NCBI RefSeq assembly: GCF_900089955.1
Contig: NZ_FLQX01000094.1
Coordinates: 62,001 to 126,000 of the forward strand
Length of the DNA: 64,000 nt
Direction of reading: 5' to 3'
Origin: Candidatus Accumulibacter aalborgensis
GTDB lineage: Bacteria; Pseudomonadota; Gammaproteobacteria; Burkholderiales; Rhodocyclaceae
Position numbers and translations under genes: made by a program. Shown here piece by piece: positions 8,658 through 15,860 of this stretch (position 1 is its first letter; every line of letters starts with the position of its first letter). The notes below the pieces were generated by a model. It made no database searches. It worked only from the letters and a program-made list of their open reading frames with translations, and was not told the origin of the DNA.

Positions 8658-9268
8658 GGCTGTGATGGCGGATCGAGGAAGCGTCGCGGACAGAGATCCA
8701 TTCCCTCACGGAGATAGACCGTGAAGCCCTTCTGGTGCAGATGCTCGGCCACGCGACGGAAGACTTCGAGCTGCGCAGTGCAGATGTCGAGGCTGAGCTG
8801 CGCATCTACCGGGTGGGTACTCTGCTGCGCCCGGTCCGCGCGGCGCTCGAAGACTACTTCCGGTGGCGGCAGCAGAAATTCGAACGTATAACGGCGATAC
8901 CAATCGACGGACAGGAAACTGCGTTTGCGCGGCGGCAAAACCAGGCGCGAGAAATCGACCGGCGGCAAGGGGTCGCAATCGAGGAACTCGGCATCAAAAA
9001 CCGATACCGCGTTCTCCAGGCCTAGAAACGGCATGCCGAGATGGATCTCCCGCGGCCGCACCGACAGAATCTCGGATCGCCACCAATGTTTCTGGCCCAG
9101 GTCCAGGTAACCCTCTTCCGACCAGCCACCGAGACGCATGATAAGGGTGCTTTTGCCGGCGCCGGGGGGACCGGTCACCAGGAGCTGGCGATAGCGCACG
9201 TCGCTGGGGAAACCGATCCCTTTGAAGTGCTGCAGCGACTCGACGGGCTGGGTGGGCAGATCCGGCAC
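8654..9268 (-). CDS. P-loop NTPase or kinase-like protein coupled to the phosphoesterase
   Basis: About 204 residues if the GTG at 9268 is the start; the start is uncertain because no ATG or strong ribosome-binding site is seen. The Walker A motif GPPGAGKSTL lies near residue 30. Later features are LDLGQKHWWRSEIL, and a C-terminal region with SLDICTAQLEVFRRVAEHL and FTVYLREGMD. The size and the early P-loop fit an AAA-like ATPase or a small-molecule or polynucleotide kinase, but the family was not recognised. It is the first gene of the pair and overlaps the phosphoesterase by four bases. Confidence 0.65.
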   Translation of the reverse strand: MPDLPTQPVESLQHFKGIGFPSDVRYRQLLVTGPPGAGKSTLIMRLGGWSEEGYLDLGQKHWWRSEILSVRPREIHLGMPFLGLENAVSVFDAEFLDCDPLPPVDFSRLVLPPRKRSFLSVDWYRRYTFEFLLPPPEVVFERRADRAQQSTHPVDAQLSLDICTAQLEVFRRVAEHLHQKGFTVYLREGMDLCPRRFLDPPSQP

Positions 9269-9339
9269 GGTTCGACGCTCAATCCATCGCTGGTGCAATG
9301 GCCGGCATGGAGCAGGCGGCTGGACTGAGCGCGGCCATT

Positions 9340-10602
9340 TCAGGAAAGAATCGCTCTCAGGATTTGGAAGGTGCCGGCCGCCACTAGCGCCCCGACCGGA
9401 ACGGTGATGAACCAGGAAACCACGATGCCGCTGATGACCCTCAGGTCCAGGGCACCGATGCCGCGCGCGATTCCGACGCCGATCACGGCACCGACCGCAA
9501 TGTGGGTGGTCGACACCGGCAATCCCAGACCGGAAGCCGCGACGGTCACCAACGAAGCGGCGATGGTCGCGCAGTAAGCTCGGGTTGGCGTCAATTGAGT
9601 AATCTTGTAACCCAGCGTGGCCATCACCCGGTAGCCATAGGTGGTCACCCCGGCGACGATGCCCAGACCCCCGATGAACAACAGGAACGGCGTTACCGGC
9701 GAGGTGGCCGACACCGCCTTGGTCTCGATGATCTGAATGGCCGCAGCCATCGGGCCGATGCCATTGGCGACATCGTTGGAGCCGTGGGCGAAGGCCATCG
9801 CCGCGCCGGTGAACACCATCTGCGGGACGAACAAGCGCTCGACGGTGGCGTACTGGAAGGCTCGGTCGGCCCCCTCGTCGTTCCCGACACGGTTCATCAT
9901 CAGCCTGGCGCTGACGGCCAGGACAACGCCGATCGCGACGGCGAGGAACTGACCATCGAGCTTGCCGAGATTGATATCGACGTGCTTGAGACCCTGGCTG
10001 ATGGCGATCAGCGAAACGATCCAGCCGACCAGGAAGGCATACAGCGGCCCCCACTTGCGCGCCTGGCCGACAGGATCGCCGGTGTTGAAGATCAGCCTGC
10101 GAATGCTCATGGTCAACAACAGCGAGACACTGCCACCGAGCACCGGCGAGACGAACCAACTGGCGACGATTTCGCCCATCATGTACCATTGCACGGCGTC
10201 GACGCCGTGCGCCGCGACGCCGACCCCGCAGACGGCGCCGACGATCGTATGCGTCGCGGACACCGGCCAGCCACGCAGCGTGGCGACCATTAGCCAGATG
10301 CCGGCGGCGAGCAGCGCGGAGAGCATTCCGAGCAACAGTAGATGCGGCACCGGCGCAAAAAGCTCGCCGTCGATGAGGCCATGCGAGATCGTATCGGCGA
10401 CGCCGCCGCCGGCCAGATAGGCGCCGAGGAATTCCATGACCGCGGCCAGGACAACCGCCTGCCTGACCGTGATGGCGCCGGAACCGACCGTGGTGCCCAT
10501 GGCGTTGGCCACGTCGTTGGCGCCGATCCCCCAGGTCATGTAGAGGCCAAAAGTCAAAGCCAGGACGTAAAACAGGGTTTGATGCTCGGCGATCATTTTC
10601 AT
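9340..10602 (-). CDS. pit: PiT family low-affinity inorganic phosphate transporter
   Basis: An inner-membrane phosphate (metal-phosphate):proton symporter of the PHO4/PiT family, 420 residues from the ATG at 10602. The two signature repeats are visible: GANDVANAMGTTVGSGAIT near the N-terminus and HGSNDVANGIGP in the second half. Each is followed by its partner motif, PVSATHTIVGA and PVSTTHIAVGA. About ten membrane segments are evident. It lies 101 bases downstream of a DUF47 gene on the same strand, the usual PiT partner. It is distinct in length and sequence from the second PiT at 12351-13349. Confidence 0.93.
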   Translation of the reverse strand: MKMIAEHQTLFYVLALTFGLYMTWGIGANDVANAMGTTVGSGAITVRQAVVLAAVMEFLGAYLAGGGVADTISHGLIDGELFAPVPHLLLLGMLSALLAAGIWLMVATLRGWPVSATHTIVGAVCGVGVAAHGVDAVQWYMMGEIVASWFVSPVLGGSVSLLLTMSIRRLIFNTGDPVGQARKWGPLYAFLVGWIVSLIAISQGLKHVDINLGKLDGQFLAVAIGVVLAVSARLMMNRVGNDEGADRAFQYATVERLFVPQMVFTGAAMAFAHGSNDVANGIGPMAAAIQIIETKAVSATSPVTPFLLFIGGLGIVAGVTTYGYRVMATLGYKITQLTPTRAYCATIAASLVTVAASGLGLPVSTTHIAVGAVIGVGIARGIGALDLRVISGIVVSWFITVPVGALVAAGTFQILRAILS

Positions 10603-10703
10603 GAGCCGACCCGCAAACGGACAGAGCACTGGCTGCGAGCGTGGCGCCGACGACCAGAGGCAGCGGGCGGACAAACTGGCTGGCACACTCTCTCGGTTCC
10701 TGC

Positions 10704-11387
10704 TTAGCGGCGGGCGATCAGCAGACGCAGGGTTTCGCCCACCTTCTCGGCGTAGTCGGCCAACGCGCCGACCCACTGAATCAACTGGTACCAGAACATC
10801 ACCGAAACCGGCTTGTGCTTGTCTTCCTCGGCGAAAAGTACCCTGGCAAGATGCATCCCCATGACGTCAGTATCACTTTCCATGCGCCCCAGTTCGACGA
10901 CCATCGCCTGTACCCCCTGCGCCCCGCGGCCACGGAAACCGCTCTCCAGCAGGTCGTCTAGTTCCTCGATGATCTGCTGCGCCAGTCCGCAGGCGTCGAC
11001 GCATCGGCTCACCAATCGCATCAGTGGTTCGGCCATTCCTGCCGGAACCTCCATCCTGCGCTCGACGAGCAGGCCGGCGATATCCTGGGCGGTGTCGGCA
11101 ATGGCATCCTGCATGGCCAGCAAGGCCAGCAGGTCCTGCCGATCTACCGCCAGGAGCAGACTGCGCGGCAGATGGTCGCACATATCCGCGCGCACCGCGT
11201 CAGCCTCGCCTTCCTTGATGAAGATCCGGTTCTTTTGCTCCTCAAGTCGGTCCTGATCGTCGTCGATCAGCGCCTGGAACAAGGCCGGCACTTCCGCCAC
11301 GCATTCCATCACGATGCGCATGTGCTGTTGCAGGGGCTTGAATGGCGATTTGCCAAACAGGGCCGCAATCGGGTTGGTCGATACCAT
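10704..11387 (-). CDS. DUF47 (PhoU-like) phosphate transport accessory protein
   Basis: A 227-residue all-helical protein of the TIGR00153/DUF47 family, distantly related to PhoU and thought to regulate PiT transporters. Typical segments are SPFKPLQQHMRIVMECV at the N-terminus, DAIADTAQDIAGLL in the middle and MFWYQLIQWVGALADYAE near the C-terminus. A GGAGG site precedes the ATG. It is paired with the pit gene downstream. It differs clearly from the other two DUF47 proteins in this window, so it is probably an older, separate lineage rather than a tandem copy. Confidence 0.88.
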   Translation of the reverse strand: MVSTNPIAALFGKSPFKPLQQHMRIVMECVAEVPALFQALIDDDQDRLEEQKNRIFIKEGEADAVRADMCDHLPRSLLLAVDRQDLLALLAMQDAIADTAQDIAGLLVERRMEVPAGMAEPLMRLVSRCVDACGLAQQIIEELDDLLESGFRGRGAQGVQAMVVELGRMESDTDVMGMHLARVLFAEEDKHKPVSVMFWYQLIQWVGALADYAEKVGETLRLLIARR

Positions 11388-11541
11388 CGTGTTCCTCCGC
11401 TAACGCAACTGAAGATGTGCTGCCGGCGTGGGAGGGCGAATCGTCACGCCCGGAGACGCCACCGACAAGCGCTTGCCGCGGCAGTCGATAACCCGGTCTT
11501 GGCTCCCGGCGCGAATTGTATGCCGAAGTTCAGCAAAAGAA

Positions 11542-11561
11542 ACGCCCCGTTGCCGGGGCGT
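11542..11561 (-). terminator. Rho-independent terminator after the second PiT operon
   Basis: On the minus strand an 8-bp stem (ACGCCCCG/CGGGGCGT) with a four-base loop is followed by TTTCTTTT. It lies 30 bases after the stop of the DUF47 gene ending at 11592, so it should end the DUF47-pit-DUF47 transcript and separate it from the other pit operon. Confidence 0.75.
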
Positions 11562-11591
11562 CCAGGGATGCAAAGCGAGCGCTCCAGGCGA

Positions 11592-12227
11592 TCAGGAGTT
11601 CTGCAGCAGGATCTCTTCGAGCGTTTGGGCCGATTTCTTGCTCGCCCGCAGAACCTTTTCCTGCAGCGAGTAGAACTGTCGCATGCGCATCGCCCGCAAG
11701 GCGGCGACATCGTCTCCCTCACGATCAAACAAGCCCTTGATCGCCTGATAGATGACCGCGACCGATTTCTCTTCGATGCGCTCGATTTCAACGCACAGGT
11801 CGACCGTCTCCTGGCTGCGCGCCCGCTCTTTCAGCGAAGCAATCGCTCGCGTCAGGCGCGCGCACGCGTCGACAGTCATCGCCGCCAACTCGCGCGACTG
11901 ACTGCTGGCCTCGGTGATGTTGTAGATACTGGCCGCCTGCGCGACATCCTGCACCGCATTCATCACGTTGTCGATGTCCAGCGTCAGTTTATAGACCTGG
12001 TCACGGTTGAGCGGCGTGACGAAGGATTTGTGCAGCATGGTCAGCAAATCCGCCTTGATCTGGTCTGCACTGGCCTCGTTCATGTTGATTTCCTCGACCA
12101 GGGCAGCAACGTCTTCCTTGCTGACCCCCAGACTGGTGATCAGACGCAGCATGGCATTGGCGCCGGCCAGAACGCGCTCGCTGTGCGCCGCGAGAAGCTC
12201 GAAAAACTCGGCTCGCTTCGGTAACAT
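11592..12227 (-). CDS. DUF47 (PhoU-like) protein
   Basis: A helical 211-residue protein of the DUF47 family, the PiT-associated PhoU relative. The start at 12227 is fixed by an AGGGAGG site seven bases upstream. It is a close paralogue of the product at 13378-14016: both begin with M(L)P(K/Q)R(A/K)EFFELLAAHSE and both end in an EEILxxNS motif. It is third in the operon DUF47-pit-DUF47 and is followed by a good terminator. It may modulate the transporter encoded just upstream or another transporter. Confidence 0.87.
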   Translation of the reverse strand: MLPKRAEFFELLAAHSERVLAGANAMLRLITSLGVSKEDVAALVEEINMNEASADQIKADLLTMLHKSFVTPLNRDQVYKLTLDIDNVMNAVQDVAQAASIYNITEASSQSRELAAMTVDACARLTRAIASLKERARSQETVDLCVEIERIEEKSVAVIYQAIKGLFDREGDDVAALRAMRMRQFYSLQEKVLRASKKSAQTLEEILLQNS

Positions 12228-12297
12228 ATGAAAAACCTCCCTTGATTGACTGTGGTGACGACTATTGACCGGTTCCGATGGCCTGTACTGAGCGAGC

Positions 12298-12329
12298 TGA
12301 GTGACTCCCCGTCGCAGGGGAGTCACTCA
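12298..12329. repeat. Perfect 13-bp hairpin between pit and the DUF47 gene
   Basis: TGAGTGACTCCCC pairs perfectly with its complement across a six-base loop. No T-run is present on either side, so it is a weak terminator candidate at best. It lies in the 123-base gap inside the operon and could stabilise the upstream pit message or cause partial termination, setting the transporter to DUF47 ratio. Confidence 0.6.
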
Positions 12330-12350
12330 GGCGAATGAAACGCTCGCTAC

Positions 12351-13349
12351 CTACATGACTTTGGTCCCGATATACCAGAAGATCGCGGCGATCAGGCCCG
12401 CGGCCGGAATCGTCAGCACCCAGGCAACCATCAGGTTGGCGGTGATGGCCCAGCGCACCGCCTTGACATCGGTGGCCGCACCGACTCCGATGATCGCACC
12501 GGTGATGGTATGCGTCGTCGACACCGGAATGCCGCCAAACGTCGCCAGCGCCAAGGTGATCGCCCCGCCCATCGAAGCGCACGAACCACTGACCGCATTG
12601 AGCTTGGTGATCTTGGTGCCCATGGTCTTGACGATTCGCCAGCCACCGAGATACGTTCCCCAGGAGATCGCGAAATAGCACGCATAAATCACCCAGTTCG
12701 GCAGCGTCGCGACGTCCTTGGTTGCCACCCCGGCAGTGATCATCAGCAGCCAGATGATGCCGATCGTTTTTTGCGCATCATTCCCGCCGTGTGCCAGGCT
12801 GTAGGCACCGGCGGCGAACAACTGCGCCCCCTTGAAAAACTTCCCGGCCTTATACGGCGAGGTGCCTCGGAAGATCCAGGCCACCAGCACCATCAGCAAG
12901 CCGCCAATGATCACCCCGACCAGCGGCGAGATGATGATGAAAGCGAGGATCTTGCCGAAACCATCCCAGACGATCGGCGCCCCCGAACCGGCCTTGGCCA
13001 CGGTCGCTCCGACCAGGCCACCGACCAGCGCGTGCGACGACGACGACGGAATACCGTAGTACCACGTAATGATGTTCCAGGCCAGCGCCCCCACCAGCGC
13101 CCCGAAAATCACGTAATAATCGACGAAGGTCGGGTCAACCGTTCCCTTGCCGATCGTCGCCGCCACCTTGAGCTGGAACACCCACAGTGCGGCAAAGTTG
13201 AAGAACGCGGCAAACAACACCGCCTGTTTCGGGGTCAGGGCACCGGTCGCGACGATCGTCGAAATCGAGTTCGCGCCATCATGAAACCCGTTCATGAAGT
13301 CGAACGCCAGCGCGATTGCGATCAGCAACGCCAGCGTCCAGATGCTCAT
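12351..13349 (-). CDS. pit: PiT family inorganic phosphate transporter (second copy)
   Basis: A shorter PiT transporter of 332 residues from the ATG at 13349, chosen because GGAAGG lies just before it; an in-frame ATG at 13364 is possible. The signatures are FDFMNGFHDGANSISTIV at the N-terminus, HGGNDAQKTIGI in the second repeat, and the partner motifs PSSSSHALVGG and PVSTTHTITGA. The GFHDGAN form and the short length place it in a different PiT subfamily from the protein at 9340-10602. It is flanked on both sides by paralogous DUF47 genes on the same strand. Confidence 0.94.
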   Translation of the reverse strand: MSIWTLALLIAIALAFDFMNGFHDGANSISTIVATGALTPKQAVLFAAFFNFAALWVFQLKVAATIGKGTVDPTFVDYYVIFGALVGALAWNIITWYYGIPSSSSHALVGGLVGATVAKAGSGAPIVWDGFGKILAFIIISPLVGVIIGGLLMVLVAWIFRGTSPYKAGKFFKGAQLFAAGAYSLAHGGNDAQKTIGIIWLLMITAGVATKDVATLPNWVIYACYFAISWGTYLGGWRIVKTMGTKITKLNAVSGSCASMGGAITLALATFGGIPVSTTHTITGAIIGVGAATDVKAVRWAITANLMVAWVLTIPAAGLIAAIFWYIGTKVM

Positions 13350-13377
13350 ATTTAGGCCTTCCATTTTCCGCAGCCTC

Positions 13378-14016
13378 TCAGGAATTTTCGATCAGGATCT
13401 CTTCGATCATCTTGGCCGCTTCCTGGCAAGAGTCGAGGACCGCTTCCTGAAGAGAGTAGAACTCCCTCATCTTCATCGTCTGCCAGATGTTGGCGCCGTC
13501 CGCGAACAAAGCGGTGATCGCCTTGTGCTGCACTTTGTCGGCTTTCGACTCGATGGCCTCGATCTCCTTGCACAGATTGAGCGTTTCCGCACCGCGAGCC
13601 TTGTCGCCCAGAGCAGCCACCGCACGGTTGAGGCGCAGGCACGCGTCGGCGCTCAAGGACGCCATTTCGCGCGCCTCCACCGTCGACTGTGTGATGCTGT
13701 ACATTCCCAGCGCATTGGCCACGCTCTGCAGCATATTGAGCGTCGTGTCGAGATCGGTGATCAGCGCGTGGATCTGATCGCGGTTGATCGGCGTGGTGAA
13801 CGACTGGTGCAAGCGCCCGATCACCTTGGCCTTGATCTGATCGCCATTCTGCTCATGTTGATTGACTTCCGCGACCAGCGCGGAAACGTCGGCACTGCCA
13901 TCGCCCAGCCCATTAATCAGACGCAAGGTTGCGTTGGCCCCGGCCACCACCTGCTCCGAGTGCGCGGCGAGAAGTTCAAAGAATTCCTTGCGTTGCGGCA
14001 TCAAACTACTAAACAT
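13378..14016 (-). CDS. DUF47 (PhoU-like) protein, first gene of the second PiT operon
   Basis: A 212-residue DUF47 protein, paralogous to 11592-12227 (shared start EFFELLAAHSE, shared helical pattern, matching end EEILIENS). A GGGAGG site at the correct distance fixes the ATG at 14016. It leads the operon DUF47-pit-DUF47; the pit start is 28 bases away. Having two near-identical accessory proteins around one transporter suggests a local duplication. They may form hetero-oligomers or respond to different signals. Confidence 0.87.
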   Translation of the reverse strand: MFSSLMPQRKEFFELLAAHSEQVVAGANATLRLINGLGDGSADVSALVAEVNQHEQNGDQIKAKVIGRLHQSFTTPINRDQIHALITDLDTTLNMLQSVANALGMYSITQSTVEAREMASLSADACLRLNRAVAALGDKARGAETLNLCKEIEAIESKADKVQHKAITALFADGANIWQTMKMREFYSLQEAVLDSCQEAAKMIEEILIENS

Positions 14017-14034
14017 ACGACCTCCCTTGGTTAT

Positions 14035-14050
14035 CTGTTCTTGCGAACAG
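14035..14050 (-). promoter_or_regulatory. Leader hairpin with GNRA tetraloop before the DUF47-pit-DUF47 operon
   Basis: In the minus-strand transcript CUGUUC and GAACAG pair perfectly around GCAA, a GNRA-type tetraloop. The hairpin sits about 10 bases before the ribosome-binding site of the first gene. It might affect translation start or RNA stability. No clear Pho box was seen. Confidence 0.4.
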
Positions 14051-14183
14051 CTCACGTAAAAAATCTCTGCCGGTCAATTGTCGGCACGTCTTGAACGGCT
14101 CCTGGATTTCAGCCCGCAACACCACACCCCGAAGGCAAAGGCCCGCCGCCTCGACGACGACGAGCCGTGCGGTTTCGTACCGA

Positions 14184-14732
14184 TCAGCCCTTCTTCTTGC
14201 GTTTGTCGCCCTTCTGTTTGGCCGCCTTGTCGATTTTCTTTACCGGCTCCGCCTTGGCAGATTTCTTGCCAACCGCATCTCTTGCGGTCACTCGCGAGGA
14301 CTTCGCCTGCGCCTTGGCCGGCTTCTGCGCCCCAACCGGCTGAGCTTCGACGACAGCTTGCCGCCGGGTCGGCTGCGCTTGTGCAGCAGCCACCGGCGCA
14401 GCGACGGGATCGGCAGATCTCACGGCGCCTGCCCTTGCCGCTGTGACCTTCTTCCCGGCCTTGGCGGGCGCATTCGTAGTAGTAGGGGTCGGCGCCACCT
14501 CGGCAACCGGGCTGGCGCCCACCTTGCGAGTCGGTGCAGCGGCAGCCGGGCGCGGCCGTGCCTGCTCAGCACCGGGCTGGCTCGCCGGCGCGGCGGCCGG
14601 AGCTTGGTCCTCCGGTGCGGCGACAAGCGGAATGTCGGTGGCCAACAGACGCTGGGCGAGCGACTCGTCTTCCTTCTTCAGGCTGGCCCGCAGAGCGGTC
14701 TTGTTGGTGTTGGCGGGTGTGGTTGTGGTCAT
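14184..14732 (-). CDS. Disordered Ala/Pro/Lys-rich basic protein coupled to ParA
   Basis: A 182-residue protein of very low complexity. Residues 1-45 are mixed (ALRASLKKEDESLAQRLLAT may form a helix). The rest is dominated by Ala, Pro, Lys, Thr and Arg, and it ends in a strongly basic tail (AAKQKGDKRKKKG). No fold, signal or membrane segment is evident. Its ATG overlaps the parA stop by one base (TGATG), so the two products are made together. By position and composition it could be an adaptor that lets the ParA ATPase position a cargo, or a histone H1/PhaM-like DNA- or granule-binding protein. These are inferences. Confidence 0.7.
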   Translation of the reverse strand: MTTTTPANTNKTALRASLKKEDESLAQRLLATDIPLVAAPEDQAPAAAPASQPGAEQARPRPAAAAPTRKVGASPVAEVAPTPTTTNAPAKAGKKVTAARAGAVRSADPVAAPVAAAQAQPTRRQAVVEAQPVGAQKPAKAQAKSSRVTARDAVGKKSAKAEPVKKIDKAAKQKGDKRKKKG

Positions 14733-15397
14733 CAGGATTCTCCCAGTTGTTCAAGAACGGCAGCAATCAGCTTGCGAACTTCTTGCTGTGCGGCTATGGC
14801 GGCGCTGCCGAGCTGAAAGACTGATGCGCCGATGACCGCACTCTGCGCATAAGCGTTACGCTGGGAAAGCATCACATCGAGTATGGGCAACGTAAATTCA
14901 TGTAACAAGTCAAGCACATCGACGGCCAGCGCGGTGTTCTGCACGCGGTTGGGGAGAATGCAGCCGTGCAGGCGATGGCTTTGTTCCATGCGATTGAGGA
15001 TCAGTCGTTCGACGGCGAGCGTCGACCACAGGTCGGTCGGGCTCGGCACCGCAGGGATGATCGCCAGATGCGCCACGGCCAGCGCAGCCAGCGTAGACGG
15101 GTGGTAGATCGACGGTGGAGTGTCGAGAACGACGTAATCCGCTTCGGTCTGCAACTCAGTAACGTGCTTGATCAGTTCCAGGCCCGACATCTTGCGGACA
15201 TCGAGTTGCAGATCGGAATCGAGCAAGGGAGCCGACTCCGCCCAGCGAAAAGCGCTTTCCTGCGGGTCGAGATCAACCAGCAGCACCGAGGCACCGATAG
15301 CGTGAAAACCGCCCCCCAGTTGCATCGCGACGGTGGTCTTGCCGGCGCCACCCTTTTGCGAGACGACAGCGATCACCCGGCCTAGCGACATTGACAT
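14732..15397 (-). CDS. Orphan ParA/MinD-type ATPase
   Basis: A 221-residue ParA-family ATPase. The deviant Walker A is QKGGAGKTT near the N-terminus, followed by switch region LLVDLDPQESA and the Walker B-like segment VVLDTPPS. There is no N-terminal helix-turn-helix, as in small chromosomal or cargo-positioning ParAs. No parB gene or parS-like cluster is nearby; the only partner is the disordered protein downstream. The start at 15397 is preferred over an open frame to 15592, because a promoter (15450-15477) and palindromes occupy that longer region. Likely role: ATP-driven positioning of a plasmid-like, chromosomal or granule cargo on the nucleoid. Confidence 0.85.
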   Translation of the reverse strand: MSMSLGRVIAVVSQKGGAGKTTVAMQLGGGFHAIGASVLLVDLDPQESAFRWAESAPLLDSDLQLDVRKMSGLELIKHVTELQTEADYVVLDTPPSIYHPSTLAALAVAHLAIIPAVPSPTDLWSTLAVERLILNRMEQSHRLHGCILPNRVQNTALAVDVLDLLHEFTLPILDVMLSQRNAYAQSAVIGASVFQLGSAAIAAQQEVRKLIAAVLEQLGES

Positions 15398-15449
15398 GGC
15401 ACCCGTTTCATAAGGAATTTGTTGATGTGAAGAGTCTGCATAACTTTCA

Positions 15450-15477
15450 ATTATGCCAGCATGCGGAAGAGCGACAA
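15450..15477 (-). promoter_or_regulatory. Probable sigma70 promoter of the parA pair
   Basis: On the minus strand TTGTCG (-35) and CATAAT (-10) are spaced by 16 bases. The predicted start site is about 46 bases before the parA ATG at 15397. GGCCC-containing palindromes lie immediately upstream and could be operators. Confidence 0.5.
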
Positions 15478-15483
15478 GCCTGA

Positions 15484-15519
15484 AATGGCCCGGAAAAGGG
15501 CCATGAAATGGGCCATTTT
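15484..15519. repeat. GGGCCAT palindromes upstream of parA
   Basis: ATGGCCC and GGGCCAT form a hairpin around GGAAAA, and a third copy of the unit (AAATGGGCCATTT) follows within five bases. The group lies directly upstream of the parA -35 element. A run of six T on the plus strand would suit a plus-strand terminator, but no plus-strand gene ends here, so an operator or binding site for the parA promoter is more likely. Confidence 0.5.
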
Positions 15520-15676
15520 TTGCCGAATCGCCCAGCGCCTGACTTAAGTCAAGGAAAACGGGCGCCACACCTAGTGATTGCCTAAAAACCATATCGTCAG
15601 AATGCCCAAACGGTGATGACTTTCAAGACGCGCCCGATCATCAAAATCATGACCGTTTCCCTCCCTTGCAGGGCGC

Positions 15677-15783
15677 ATTCCGGCTTGCACGCCGGAATCG
15701 CTCGATGGGCACGGAGCATGCTCCGTGAATTCCCCATCTCCCCCCCAACCCCTCTCCCGCAATGCGGGAGAGGGGTTGGGGGG
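15677..15783. repeat. Cluster of three palindromes (REP-like) between the LuxR gene and parA
   Basis: Three perfect inverted repeats lie in 107 bases: an 8-bp stem (15677-15698), an 18-bp palindrome (CACGGAGCATGCTCCGTG, 15710-15727), and a 20-bp stem with a three-base loop (15741-15783) made of C-rich and G-rich arms. The gap from 15398 to 15860 holds no convincing gene; besides these repeats it has the parA promoter and GGCCC palindromes. The C-rich hairpin resembles the dispersed intergenic repeats of many betaproteobacteria and may also end the LuxR-gene transcript. Confidence 0.65.
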
Positions 15784-15860
15784 GACGCGACTTTCATCGT
15801 AAGCGAAGCGCCAGCGGGTGGCCTGAACGCGACTCCAGGAAGCGTTGCGACCGAGGAAAA

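Noticed and set aside
8654-10189. A 511-codon minus-strand frame that would extend the P-loop gene upstream
   Set aside because: The added N-terminal 300 residues are an out-of-frame reading of the pit gene, with random composition; only the part after about 9268 looks like protein.
14017-14183. A Pho box upstream of the DUF47-pit-DUF47 operon
   Set aside because: Only a short hairpin and a TTGACC without a good -10 are visible; no pair of Pho-box direct repeats was found.
14732-15592. A longer ParA starting at 15592
   Set aside because: The added residues cover palindromes and a likely promoter, and ParA homology starts at about 15391.
15677-15783. A CRISPR-like repeat array
   Set aside because: The palindromes differ from one another and are not regularly spaced; there are no cas genes.
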